A stretch of DNA of 64,000 bases from Mycobacterium sp. D16Q13 (GCF_002013375.1 NZ_MAEW01000022.1:1-64000), one strand, 5' to 3'. Positions 15,791-23,529 are shown, counted from the stretch's first letter. Numbers and translations are program-made. Notes: generated by a model not told the origin, from the letters alone.

Positions 15791-16447
15791 TCAGATCTTG
15801 GTGGGTTCGCCGTAGATGGCGTAGGAGGAATGTGCCCCCGTCGTCGAGATCCGCAAGTACGCGTACGACCGGATGGTGACATCGCCCCCGCAGGCGTCCG
15901 CCTTGACGTGCAGATTGGTGACGTCGAGTGTTGCGCGCCCCGACTTATCGAGCCCCATGTTCGACATCGGGAGATCGACGATCACGCCGGGTTCGAGGAC
16001 CGTCTGCGCGTATCCGGTAAGACCGCCACCCACTGATCCACCGACGGAGCTGCTCGATCCGAGGCTTCCGGTTCCGCTCACACCGCCGGACGCCGCGCCG
16101 CCGAACTGAAGGCCGCTGGACACGTCGGATTGACATCCGAGCTGATAGCCCATGATGAACAGGCTGTCCATGATCGCCCCCTGCCCGCCCTCGGCCCTGG
16201 CCGAGGCATACAGGGACACGAAGGCCTCGCGCGAGTTCGACGCGTTGGCGAGGTTGGGTATCGAGTTGACTACCTCGTTGTAGCTGTTCAGATGGATGTG
16301 CCAGCCGTCCGGTGTCACCTGATCCAGGTCCTCTGGCAGCATGGTTACCGGTTCCGCGAATGCCGCGGGCGCTTCTGTCACTGCCATACCGCAGAGCACC
16401 GCCACAATGCAGGCGGTACGGGCGAATCGATCAAGCATTCCTGCCAT
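15791..16447 (-). CDS. MspA-family porin-like secreted protein
   Basis: A 218-residue exported protein of the MspA family (outer-membrane pores of mycobacteria and relatives). The signal peptide covers about 1-31 (ending AAFAEP). Family features are MGYQLGCQ near 107-114 (MspA has LGYQIG), the segment LEPGVIVDLPM, and the C-terminal SYAIYGEP, close to MspA's TTYGEP. Unlike MspA it has two Cys in the mature part (GCQSD and ADACGGD), likely a disulfide. It also has a Gly/Ser-rich stretch near 120-145. It could form a pore, or be a soluble relative. It leads an operon with two secreted proteins. Confidence 0.82.
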   Translation of the reverse strand: MAGMLDRFARTACIVAVLCGMAVTEAPAAFAEPVTMLPEDLDQVTPDGWHIHLNSYNEVVNSIPNLANASNSREAFVSLYASARAEGGQGAIMDSLFIMGYQLGCQSDVSSGLQFGGAASGGVSGTGSLGSSSSVGGSVGGGLTGYAQTVLEPGVIVDLPMSNMGLDKSGRATLDVTNLHVKADACGGDVTIRSYAYLRISTTGAHSSYAIYGEPTKI

Positions 16448-16825
16448 GTGAGCCTTTCGAATGGTCCTTGAATATCGCCGTTCTGTCTTACGGAAAGGTG
16501 CCGCTTGCCTTTCACGGGCATTTATCGACCGATATCGACAACATCACCCCTGAACAGGCAATAACGCTAAATTTCTGCGAATTGCGTGGCACCGCAACAA
16601 TTTCTCCAGCCGTCACTTCTGCCCGATACAGCCCTTCGCAACTGAACGGAGCTCATCTAGCTAGAGAGCCGTTAACGCCGCCTCGAATCGTGGTTAACGG
16701 GGACTAAACGCGGAATTTGGTATGGCTGCCCGCCATGAGGCAGGTGTGGTTTCCCCCCATGCGAACAGAATTTCGGGCGGAATTACCCGAGAATTACCTG
16801 TGGGTGAGGGACGACGGCGGCCTCA
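16448..16825. other. AT-richer intergenic region, 378 bp, with GTTAAC inverted repeat
   Basis: No convincing gene is present. The stretch 16470-16810 is clearly richer in A+T than its neighbours. It must carry the promoter of the MspA-like operon. A perfect 8-bp inverted repeat, CCGTTAAC (16669-16676) and GTTAACGG (16693-16700), and a CTAGCTAG palindrome near 16657 are present. The open frames here have no start context and atypical codon use. Confidence 0.6.
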
Positions 16826-18328
16826 TCAGAGGATCGGAATGGAAACGTCCAGAGACGTGCCGCGCCCTACGGGGCTGGAAACGGTCAATGTGCCGCCCAG
16901 CGCCTCGACTCTGTCGGTCAACCCCACGAGTCCCGAACCCTTGCGGGGATTGGCCCCACCCACGCCGTCATCGCGGATAGCCATGCAGAGATGCGGCCCG
17001 CTACATCGCACCGACACCTGCACCTGACTCGCCGCGGAGTGCTTGGCGGCGTTGGCGAGTGCCTCCGCCAACACGTAGTACGCGGCCATCTCGACCGACT
17101 CGGCGATGGCGCCGTCGACGTTCACCTCGATGGCGACCGGCACGGCCGAGCGCCGTGCCAGCGTGCACAACGCGGGCCGCAAGCCGCTGGACAGAATCGC
17201 CGGGTGAACACCGCGCGAGAATTCCTGAAGGTCCTCGGTGACACCGATCAACCCGGTACTCAGCTCCGCGAGCTGGTTGGCCAGATCCGGGAAACCGGAT
17301 GGCAACTCCGCGGTCACCATGCCGAGGCGCAGACGCAGCGACGCTAGGCGCTGCTGTACACCGTCGTGCAGATCGCGCTCCAGACGTCGACGTGCCTCGT
17401 CGGCAGCTGTCACGATCCGCGCGCGGGAGGCCGTGAGCTCTTCTCGCGTATGGGCGTTCGCGATCGCGGTGGCGGCCAGGTCGGCGAAATCGTTGACGGG
17501 TGCGGCCGCAAGGCTTTCCCCCCGCAGAACGGCCGCTCCCCACATGCTCCCACCGACACGGATCGGGCTGCACACGCTGACACCGAATCCCATCGCCTCT
17601 CCGGGCGGCACGCCGTCGTCCAACACGAGCTGGGTTCCCGGGGTGTGGCCCATTCCCACCTCACCGGATGCCGCGACGATGGCGACGGTGTTGCCTGCCT
17701 CGTACCGCACCAGAATCGCGGTGTCGGCGTGTAGGCAATGGACCATCTCGTCGACCAACGCCGTGAACACGTCCGACGGCGGCACCGCACGCGCGACCAG
17801 AGTCGCTATCCGGCGTAGTCCAGCCTGTTGCTCGGCGATCGCGGCCGCCTCCCGACGGCGCGCCTCGACCTCGTTGGTGCGGGCACGGGCCAGGCTCGCC
17901 AGCCCGTTGGCGACCAGCGCGGCAACCAGGAAAATCACGTGGACCACGCCGTTCTGCAGCTCGACCGACAGCACATGACCGTTCGGCCAATCGCGTACGT
18001 AGTCGAATGTGATGGCGCTGGCGATGGAGGTGAGCACCGCGAGCCGAAGCCCCCAGATCGCCGATACGACCAAAATGCCGAGAAGATAAATGGTGCCCAT
18101 GCGCTCGGTCGGCGCGATCTGCCGCAGTAGCAGCGCCGCAACGGTTTCGGAAACGAGAAAGGCCGCCGCGACCAGGATTCCCAGTGTGGCCGACGGTGGT
18201 GTGCCCGGCCGGAAGGGCAACGTCAGCCATCCCCACAATCTGGGTGACGATGCGCCGCGTCCGTTGTCGACCGACTCGCCGGCCATCGTCGACGGCCCCA
18301 GCGGCAGCGTTGAGATAGTGGGGGTCAC
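16826..18328 (-). CDS. Membrane sensor histidine kinase (DUF4118-GAF-HisKA_3)
   Basis: A 500-residue NarL-type sensor kinase. About four membrane helices of the DUF4118/KdpD type lie at about 30-145. A GAF-like sensor domain follows at about 165-300. The H-box is LERDLHDGVQQRLASLRLR near 315-330, and the ATPase has N-box ALANAAKHS and G-box DDGVGGANPRKGSGLVGL near 460-480. The frame is open from 18388. GTG 18328 has AAGGAAG 9 bases upstream and is preferred, leaving about 86 bases before the divergent regulator. Partner: the LuxR-type regulator at 18415. The signal is unknown; GAF could bind a small molecule or heme. Confidence 0.9.
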   Translation of the reverse strand: MTPTISTLPLGPSTMAGESVDNGRGASSPRLWGWLTLPFRPGTPPSATLGILVAAAFLVSETVAALLLRQIAPTERMGTIYLLGILVVSAIWGLRLAVLTSIASAITFDYVRDWPNGHVLSVELQNGVVHVIFLVAALVANGLASLARARTNEVEARRREAAAIAEQQAGLRRIATLVARAVPPSDVFTALVDEMVHCLHADTAILVRYEAGNTVAIVAASGEVGMGHTPGTQLVLDDGVPPGEAMGFGVSVCSPIRVGGSMWGAAVLRGESLAAAPVNDFADLAATAIANAHTREELTASRARIVTAADEARRRLERDLHDGVQQRLASLRLRLGMVTAELPSGFPDLANQLAELSTGLIGVTEDLQEFSRGVHPAILSSGLRPALCTLARRSAVPVAIEVNVDGAIAESVEMAAYYVLAEALANAAKHSAASQVQVSVRCSGPHLCMAIRDDGVGGANPRKGSGLVGLTDRVEALGGTLTVSSPVGRGTSLDVSIPIL

Positions 18329-18402
18329 GTCTGGAAACTTCCTTACCTCCGGGACCCAGATGCGTCCCGCCTCTTCGAATATAGCCACGCAGGCTGCGCG
18401 GC

Positions 18403-18408
18403 TACTCT
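18403..18408 (+). promoter_or_regulatory. -10 box, leaderless response regulator mRNA
   Basis: TACTCT at 18403-18408, then 6 bases, then GTG 18415. No Shine-Dalgarno is present, which suits a leaderless start. Confidence 0.5.
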
Positions 18409-18414
18409 GGCGCT

Positions 18415-19068
18415 GTGGCCGCCCTGCGCGTGGTAATCGCCGACGACGACGTACTCCTTCGTGAAGGGATCGCCAGCCTTCTCGATCGTTCGAATTTCGA
18501 GGTTGTCGGCCAGGCGGGCGACGCCGTCGACCTGATGGGTTTGGTCAGGAGCCAACGGCCTGACCTCGTCGTCACGGATATCCGGATGCCGCCGACGCAC
18601 GCCACGGAAGGACTTGAGGCTGCCCGGGCAATACACAAGGAGTTCCCCGAAATCGGAGTGCTGGTCCTTTCCGCACATGTGGAAGTGGAGTACGCGATCG
18701 AGCTCGTGTCCACCGGGGGCGGACGGGGCTACCTCCTCAAGAGCCGTATCGGCGATGTCGCGGAGTTCCTCGATGCGCTGAACCGGATCGCCGGAGGGGC
18801 CGCGGTACTGGACCCGGCCCTTGTCAGAGAGCTGGTGGTGACGCGCCGCAACGACCATCCGATGGACGCCCTGAGTCAGCGGGAACGCGAGGTGCTGGGG
18901 GTGATGGCCGAGGGTTTGTCGAATGCCGGCATCGCCCGCAGGCTGTGGATCACCGAGAGCACGGTCGAAAAGCACGTCCACAATGTGATGACGAAGTTGA
19001 ATCTCACCGAAACCGATGAGTACCACCGCCGGGTGCTCGCGGTGATCACCTTCCTGGCGGGTACCTGA
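18415..19068 (+). CDS. NarL/FixJ-type response regulator
   Basis: A 217-residue cytosolic two-component regulator. The receiver has the acidic pair ADDD at about 9-12, phospho-acceptor Asp55 in VVTDIRMPP, and Lys near 104 in YLLKSRIG. The LuxR helix-turn-helix is at about 150-205: LSQREREVLGVMAEGLSNAGIA, followed by TESTVEKHVHNVM. It is divergent from the kinase at 16826-18328, its probable partner. Targets are unknown; adjacent secreted-protein genes are candidates. Confidence 0.94.
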   Translation: MAALRVVIADDDVLLREGIASLLDRSNFEVVGQAGDAVDLMGLVRSQRPDLVVTDIRMPPTHATEGLEAARAIHKEFPEIGVLVLSAHVEVEYAIELVSTGGGRGYLLKSRIGDVAEFLDALNRIAGGAAVLDPALVRELVVTRRNDHPMDALSQREREVLGVMAEGLSNAGIARRLWITESTVEKHVHNVMTKLNLTETDEYHRRVLAVITFLAGT

Positions 19069-19091
19069 CCCGAGCTCGACGCGCGTTACGA

Positions 19092-19475
19092 CTACGACGC
19101 CGTGTTCCCGCAGACGACGCCGGGATTCTCACATTCGGGCCCGGTGGTGTCGGGCAACTGCACCCATTCGGGTTGACCGCGCTGACTTTGAACCTGGTCG
19201 GGGTACCAGATTCCCGTACGGCAGATCACGCCCCTATCCATGCACTGCGGCCCGGTGCCATCGGGATGGTCAACCCAGCCACCGGCGCTGTCGCGCGGCT
19301 GCTGCGCCTCCGTGGGCGCCATGCCGCCGTCCAGCCATTCACCGTCGTGGTTCGGCGACGGCACCGGAGTGGGCTTGTCGGGTGCCGCAGACGCCATACC
19401 CGGTGTCGCCACCACGAGCGCGAGGCCGACAAGCCCCACACCGATTCCCCGGAGTACTGACTTTGATTGCCACAC
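19092..19475 (-). CDS. Small secreted Cys-repeat protein
   Basis: A 127-residue exported protein. The signal peptide (about 1-30, ending GMASAAP) is followed by a Pro/Asp-rich segment and a C-terminal half made of two similar units. These are PDGTGPQCMDRGVIC and PDTTGPECENPGVVC, each with two Cys spaced alike, so two disulfide loops are likely. The start is GTG 19475; the longer open frame upstream (to 19931) runs inside the next gene and has no signal peptide. I do not recognise the family. It lies 119 bases downstream of the secreted protein at 19595. Confidence 0.72.
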   Translation of the reverse strand: MWQSKSVLRGIGVGLVGLALVVATPGMASAAPDKPTPVPSPNHDGEWLDGGMAPTEAQQPRDSAGGWVDHPDGTGPQCMDRGVICRTGIWYPDQVQSQRGQPEWVQLPDTTGPECENPGVVCGNTAS

Positions 19476-19594
19476 AGTTAATTTCCTATCCACGACGCCC
19501 CACTCGGCAATCGTCCCGTGTGCGCCAACCACTGGCATCCAGACGGACACCCAAAGTTCATGGGGGCCTCCCCCCAAAAGATCGGAAGCTCGCG

Positions 19595-20140
19595 CTAGTA
19601 GGACCAGCTGCCGGAGGGCTGCACGACGAACCCGTGCTCGCCGTAGTGCCGGTCCGGTGGATCCGGGGTGTCCTTGGCCCAGGAGTCGGGCTTCTTGGCC
19701 CGGCAGGCCAGCGCCTCCTCGGTGAGGACCGCACAGACCACGCCATTGCCGGGCGCGATCTTGGACCCGGTAGGCAAGAGCGGATACGGGTGATCGTCGG
19801 GTGTCTGTGCGTACTGCGCGATCAGCCCTGGCTTTGTCAGGGACACCGTCACCGAGTTCATCTGCTGGCCGGCACCCACGATTCGTCCGGTGCATGACAC
19901 ACCGAGATCGGCGATCATGTTGCTCTGGCATCTGAGGCCGCCGGGCGTGCTGAACACCCAGCCCGACATGCTCGGATGCGCACCGATCACCCGATATTCA
20001 TCGAGGTCGACCGCCGGATAGGAGTCAACGTCCGGAAACTTCGGCGGTTGCGCATTCGCTGTAGGCGTCGCGACAAGCCCGACAGATGCCACGAAAGGTG
20101 CTAAAAACGCAGATAACAATCGTCTTCGCAAGATCGTCAC
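19595..20140 (-). CDS. Secreted protein, mycobacterial GFV-PxGSW family
   Basis: A 181-residue exported protein. The signal peptide covers about 1-30 (ending ANAQPP). The mature part has five Cys, including LRCQSN, SCTGR, VCAVL and LACRAK, and ends HGFVVQPSGSWSY. It shares this end and the middle motif F-TPGGLRC with the lipoprotein at 56638-57222, so both belong to one family of exported proteins with a conserved C-terminal aromatic pair. Function is unknown. It reads away from the divergent small membrane gene at 20222. Confidence 0.78.
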   Translation of the reverse strand: MTILRRRLLSAFLAPFVASVGLVATPTANAQPPKFPDVDSYPAVDLDEYRVIGAHPSMSGWVFSTPGGLRCQSNMIADLGVSCTGRIVGAGQQMNSVTVSLTKPGLIAQYAQTPDDHPYPLLPTGSKIAPGNGVVCAVLTEEALACRAKKPDSWAKDTPDPPDRHYGEHGFVVQPSGSWSY

Positions 20141-20207
20141 ACCCTTCCATCGCGGTAGCTGAACCCGACGTTACCCGGCGAGTTGTGGGTCACACCGTTA
20201 TCCCAGG

Positions 20208-20213
20208 TAAGCT
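20208..20213 (+). promoter_or_regulatory. -10 box of the small membrane peptide/nitrobindin operon
   Basis: TAAGCT at 20208-20213, then 8 bases, then GTG 20222. The spacing suits a leaderless or nearly leaderless transcript. Confidence 0.45.
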
Positions 20214-20221
20214 CCCATTCC

Positions 20222-20320
20222 GTGGTGCTCTTCTTCGAGATCATGTTGGTGGCCGCGGTGCTCGTCATCACCTGGTTCGCGCTGTACGCGCTGTACCGGC
20301 TGATCACCGACGAGTCGTGA
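20222..20320 (+). CDS. 32-residue single-span membrane peptide
   Basis: A short ORF from GTG 20222 to TGA 20318-20320, overlooked because of its size. The peptide begins MVLFFEIMLVAAVLVITWF and ends YRLITDES: one hydrophobic helix of about 24 residues with a charged C-terminus. Its stop overlaps the GTG of the nitrobindin gene by 4 bases, so they are coupled, which supports its being real. The role is unknown; a membrane partner of the neighbouring heme protein is possible. GTG 20225 is an equal alternative start. Confidence 0.65.
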   Translation: MVLFFEIMLVAAVLVITWFALYALYRLITDES

Positions 20321-20934
20321 CGGAACCAGATCCGACCGCCGCCGAGCAGCGGCCATCGGTGGGCCGGAACCTTCCCACCTTTCAAGACCTCCCCATCCCT
20401 GCCGATACCGCGAACCTGCGCGAAGGCGCGGACCTGCATGAGGCGATGCTCGCGCTGCTGCCCCTGGTAGGAGTGTGGCGCGGCGAGGGCGAAGGCCGGG
20501 ATGCCGACGGCGACTACCGCTTCGGACAGCAGATCATCGTCGCGCATGACGGCAGCGACTACCTCACGTGGGATTCGCGATCGTGGCGGCTGGACGCCGA
20601 CGGGCAGTTCGAGCGGCTGACCTTGCGCGAGAGCGGGTTTTGGCGGTTCGCTCCTGATCCGGACGATCCAGACGAAGAGCAGGCCATCGAGCTGGTGCTG
20701 GCCCACGCCGCGGGGTTTGTCGAGCTGTTCTACGGCCATCCCCGCAACGCCTCATCCTGGGAGTTGGTCACCGATGCGCTGGCCCGGAGCAAGTCCGGCG
20801 CGCTGATCGGCGGAGCCAAACGTCTGTATGGGATCGTCGACGGCGGTGACCTGGCCTACGTCGAGGAGCGGGTGGGGGCCGACGGCGGCCTGACACCGCA
20901 TCTATCGGCGCGGCTGTCACGATTCGCGGGCTAG
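20317..20934 (+). CDS. Nitrobindin-like (FABP-fold) heme protein
   Basis: A 205-residue cytosolic beta-barrel of the DUF1794/nitrobindin family, counterpart of Rv0813c. The N-terminal 40 residues are polar. The barrel starts at LVGVWRGEGEG (family motif GxWxGxG) near 53-63. It runs through YRFGQQIIV, YLTWDSRSW and FVELFYGHP to the conserved His in LTPHLSARLSR near the C-terminus, the expected heme ligand. Members bind ferric heme and decompose peroxynitrite in vitro. The start is GTG 20317, overlapping the membrane peptide stop. Confidence 0.88.
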   Translation: MTEPDPTAAEQRPSVGRNLPTFQDLPIPADTANLREGADLHEAMLALLPLVGVWRGEGEGRDADGDYRFGQQIIVAHDGSDYLTWDSRSWRLDADGQFERLTLRESGFWRFAPDPDDPDEEQAIELVLAHAAGFVELFYGHPRNASSWELVTDALARSKSGALIGGAKRLYGIVDGGDLAYVEERVGADGGLTPHLSARLSRFAG

Positions 20935-20992
20935 ACCTCCCGCGCCTGTCGCCCCTAGCCGGGCATGTCGGTGAGACTGTCCGGCCGTCCCC

Positions 20993-21054
20993 AAAAAAAG
21001 GGGGCGGCCCCCGAACCATTCGGCTCGATCGGACTCATCGAGGGTTCGGGGGCC
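20993..21054 (-). terminator. Rho-independent terminator, minus strand
   Basis: Perfect 12-bp arms GGCCCCCGAACC (21006-21017) and GGTTCGGGGGCC (21043-21054) with a 25-base loop. On the minus strand they are followed by GCCCCC and a run of seven T (20993-20999). It ends leftward transcripts from the aminotransferase and from the short structured RNA described next. Confidence 0.85.
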
Positions 21055-21055
21055 G

Positions 21056-21158
21056 GGTGGCTGCCGTGGATTTGCCCACTGCAGCGCATGGCTGCAACTA
21101 GCGGGCAGCCACCTCACATGTCCAATACGTAATCAATGTTCGGACCACCTCCTTCCTT
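21056..21158 (-). ncRNA. Candidate short structured transcript with 12-codon ORF
   Basis: On the minus strand a very strong Shine-Dalgarno-like run AAGGAAGGAGGTGG (21158-21145) is followed by TTG 21136. This opens a 12-codon ORF ending at TAG 21098 (peptide LITYWTCEVAAR). A perfect 10-bp stem GGTGGCTGCC/GGCAGCCACC (21056-21065 and 21104-21113) encloses a 6-bp hairpin (TGCAGC-GCATG-GCTGCA, 21080-21096). The terminator at 21054-20993 follows. It could be a small mRNA or sRNA, or a structured 3' end of the aminotransferase mRNA. I do not recognise it. Confidence 0.45.
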
Positions 21159-21222
21159 GTGTACCGACGACGGTACGACGCAAGAGAGTGCGCGACAACC
21201 GATTTTTCTCCGCCGAGCAGAA

Positions 21223-22077
21223 CTAGAGCGCGATGGCCTTGTCGACCAACTCGGGCAACCGCACCGCCAGCGGCCCCGCCGGACGGTTGGCACCGTCGAG
21301 CGTGCGCACCCGGGCAGCGAGAGTAATACTGGCCAACATCCAAACATCCTGGGCAACAACGAGATCAGCGGGTCTCACGGCCTCGTACCGGCACGGGATG
21401 CCCTCGGCCGCGGCCACCTCGAAGAGCGCCCGCTGCGTGGTTCCGTGCAGAATCCCATGCTCCGGGAACGGGGTGATCAGTGCGTCGCCGGTGTCCACGA
21501 TGACCGTCGATCGGGGCCCCTCAAGCACGAACCCATCCGAACTGACGAAGATGACGTCTTGAGCCCCTTGAGTTTCGGCATATCGCAGGGCGGACATGTT
21601 GATCGCGTAGGACAGCGTCTTTGCCCCCGATAGCAGCCAGGGCAGCGGTTCGGCGGGCCGCGCGGGCAGTCCGCGATCCAGGGTGATCACCGAGACGCCG
21701 TCACGCCGCGCCACCAACGATCGTTCCGGAACCGGCGCGATGGTCAGATATGCCGTTGCGCCCCCGCCGCTTTCGCGTCCACGGGTGAAGACGAGCCGCA
21801 GCATCGCATCGTCGGTCGATATCGAGTTCCATTGCCGCACACCGACCTCGACGGCCGCACGCCAGGCAGGCCGGTCGGGCTCGGCCAGATCCATTGACGC
21901 GGCAGATGCGGCCATCCGATCCAGATGCGCGTCCAGCTTGCAGACCGTTCCGCCGCGCACCAGCAGCGTCTCGAACGCGCCATCTCCGCGAACAGCGGCA
22001 AGCTCGTCGGCATACAACAGCGGCACCGAGGGGTCATGCACTTCACCGTCGAGTGTGACCAGCACCGCTACCGCCAT
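21223..22077 (-). CDS. Aminotransferase class IV (aminodeoxychorismate lyase-like)
   Basis: A 284-residue PLP enzyme of fold type IV, the family of branched-chain and D-amino-acid aminotransferases and PabC. Visible features are RGDGAFETLLVRGG near 30-43 and the PLP Lys in LSGAKTLSYAINM near 165. Further on are SSDGFVLEGPRSTVIV near 192-207 and the phosphate-binding HGILHGTTQRAL near 222-233. These match PabC, so aminodeoxychorismate lyase in folate synthesis is likely, but a D-amino-acid role is not excluded. The start is ATG 22077 (MAVAVLVTLDG); the longer frame to 22125 is not needed. It is the counterpart of Rv0812, divergent from ygfZ. Confidence 0.88.
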   Translation of the reverse strand: MAVAVLVTLDGEVHDPSVPLLYADELAAVRGDGAFETLLVRGGTVCKLDAHLDRMAASAASMDLAEPDRPAWRAAVEVGVRQWNSISTDDAMLRLVFTRGRESGGGATAYLTIAPVPERSLVARRDGVSVITLDRGLPARPAEPLPWLLSGAKTLSYAINMSALRYAETQGAQDVIFVSSDGFVLEGPRSTVIVDTGDALITPFPEHGILHGTTQRALFEVAAAEGIPCRYEAVRPADLVVAQDVWMLASITLAARVRTLDGANRPAGPLAVRLPELVDKAIAL

Positions 22078-22114
22078 GGGCAATGAGATTAGCGGCCGTA
22101 GAGTTGGAAACATC

Positions 22115-23209
22115 ATGACGGCCATCTACGTACCTGAAGGTAACCCCGACGCCGGCGCGGTGTGGCACTACGGCGACCCCCTCGGCGAGCAGCGCGCGGC
22201 CCTGACCGGTGCCGTCCTCATCGATCGGTCAACACGCCCCGTCATCGCCCTGTCCGGCACCGAGCGGCTGAGCTGGCTGCACACCATCTCGAGCCAGCAC
22301 GTCACCGGCCTACGGGACGGCGAAACGCGAGAAAACCTCAGCCTCGACGGGCAGGGACGTGTCGAAGACCACTGGGTACAAACCGATCTGGACGGCATTA
22401 CCTACCTGGACACCGAGCCATGGCGGGGCCAGGCCCTCAAGGACTTCCTCGCCAAGATGGTGTTCTGGGCGAAGGTGGAGGTCTCGTCGTCCGATCTGAA
22501 GGTCTTCACCCTGCTGGGACCGGACAGCGTCAACCTCGCCGGAAAGCTGGGGATCGCAACGCTCCCTGAACTCGACCGCGCGGTCGCCCTGCCCGGCGGC
22601 GGCCTCATCAGGCGTATGCCGTGGCCGCTCCCCGATGCGACGTTCGACCTCCTGGTTCCCCCGGGACACGACCTGGCAGACCGGCTGGGGGTACGCCCCG
22701 CCGGTCTCTGGGCATTCGAGGCACTCCGGATCGCGGCCGCGCGCCCACGGCTGACCCTGGATACCGACGAGCGGACCATCCCGCATGAGGTGGCATGGAT
22801 CGCGGTCGACGACGATCCCCGGGCGGTGCACCTGGAAAAGGGCTGCTACCGCGGACAGGAGACGGTGGCCCGGGTACACAATCTGGGCAAGCCACCGCGG
22901 GTGCTGGTGTTGCTACATCTCGATGGCTCTGCCGATCGGCCGTCCACGGGCGACGAGGTGGCGGCGGGCGGCCGTTCCATCGGCCGGGTGGGCTCGGTGG
23001 TCGACCATGTTGACCTGGGCCCGATAGCCCTGGCCCTACTCAAACGCTCGGTCGTCGACGCCCTCGCACACGGCGATACGACGCCCCTCACAGCAGGGCC
23101 GTCACCAGCCGCTATCGACCTCGATCTACTGCCCGACCTGCAGGGTGAGCAGCGTGGACGCGAGGCGATCAACCGTCTGCGACAAGGGCCCGGTCAACCG
23201 GGTGGTTAG
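22115..23209 (+). CDS. ygfZ: Tetrahydrofolate-binding Fe-S maintenance protein YgfZ
   Basis: A 364-residue GcvT-fold protein. The YgfZ signature KGCYRGQETVARVHN is present near 247-261, with the Cys that defines the family. The N-terminal folate-binding domain covers about 30-200 (LSGTERLSWLHTISSQHVTGL). YgfZ proteins use folate to keep some Fe-S enzymes active and to handle their repair. The frame is open much further upstream but that part is antisense to the aminotransferase. ATG 22115 is the first sensible start, with TAGAGT 10 bases upstream suggesting a very short leader. It is the counterpart of Rv0811c. Confidence 0.92.
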   Translation: MTAIYVPEGNPDAGAVWHYGDPLGEQRAALTGAVLIDRSTRPVIALSGTERLSWLHTISSQHVTGLRDGETRENLSLDGQGRVEDHWVQTDLDGITYLDTEPWRGQALKDFLAKMVFWAKVEVSSSDLKVFTLLGPDSVNLAGKLGIATLPELDRAVALPGGGLIRRMPWPLPDATFDLLVPPGHDLADRLGVRPAGLWAFEALRIAAARPRLTLDTDERTIPHEVAWIAVDDDPRAVHLEKGCYRGQETVARVHNLGKPPRVLVLLHLDGSADRPSTGDEVAAGGRSIGRVGSVVDHVDLGPIALALLKRSVVDALAHGDTTPLTAGPSPAAIDLDLLPDLQGEQRGREAINRLRQGPGQPGG

Positions 23210-23324
23210 GGCGTGCAGCAGTTGGTGGATCGGCACGCTAAACTATCGTCAGGATCGATAAAAACACTCCACCGGAGCCGCCCTGAAATTGGGCCGCTCC
23301 GCTATTGCGCGAGGGGGTTCCCCC

Positions 23325-23504
23325 ATGGGCCGCGGCCGGGCAAAGGCAAAGCAGACCAAGGTTGCTCGCGAGCTGAAATACAGCTCTCCTAACACGGATC
23401 TCGAGCAGCTCCGCCGTGAACTCTCCGGCGCTCCGTCATCTCAGCCGGATGACGACCGCACCAGCGACCGCTGGACCGAAGACGAGGACGCCTGGCGCCG
23501 CTGA
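23325..23504 (+). CDS. DUF3073 small basic-acidic protein
   Basis: A 59-residue protein of the actinobacterial DUF3073 family, counterpart of Rv0810c. The basic N-terminus MGRGRAKAKQTKVAREL is followed by KYSSPNTDLEQLRREL, and the acidic C-terminus ends DEDAWRR. It has no membrane segment. Function is unknown. GAGGGGG before the ATG is immediately followed by CCCCC, so the ribosome site may be held in a small GC stem. It converges on purM. Confidence 0.9.
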   Translation: MGRGRAKAKQTKVARELKYSSPNTDLEQLRRELSGAPSSQPDDDRTSDRWTEDEDAWRR

Positions 23505-23529
23505 CAGCGACCAGGCACAGCACCTCTCC

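Noticed and set aside
16312..16707. 131-codon plus-strand ORF at the MspA-like promoter
   Set aside because: The first half is antisense to the MspA-like signal region, codon use is atypical, and there is no ribosome site or recognisable domain.
21144..21158. 16S rRNA 3' end-like sequence ACCACCTCCTTCCTT on the plus strand
   Set aside because: Only the anti-Shine-Dalgarno complement is shared and no rRNA sequence flanks it; it is the reverse of a strong ribosome site on the minus strand.
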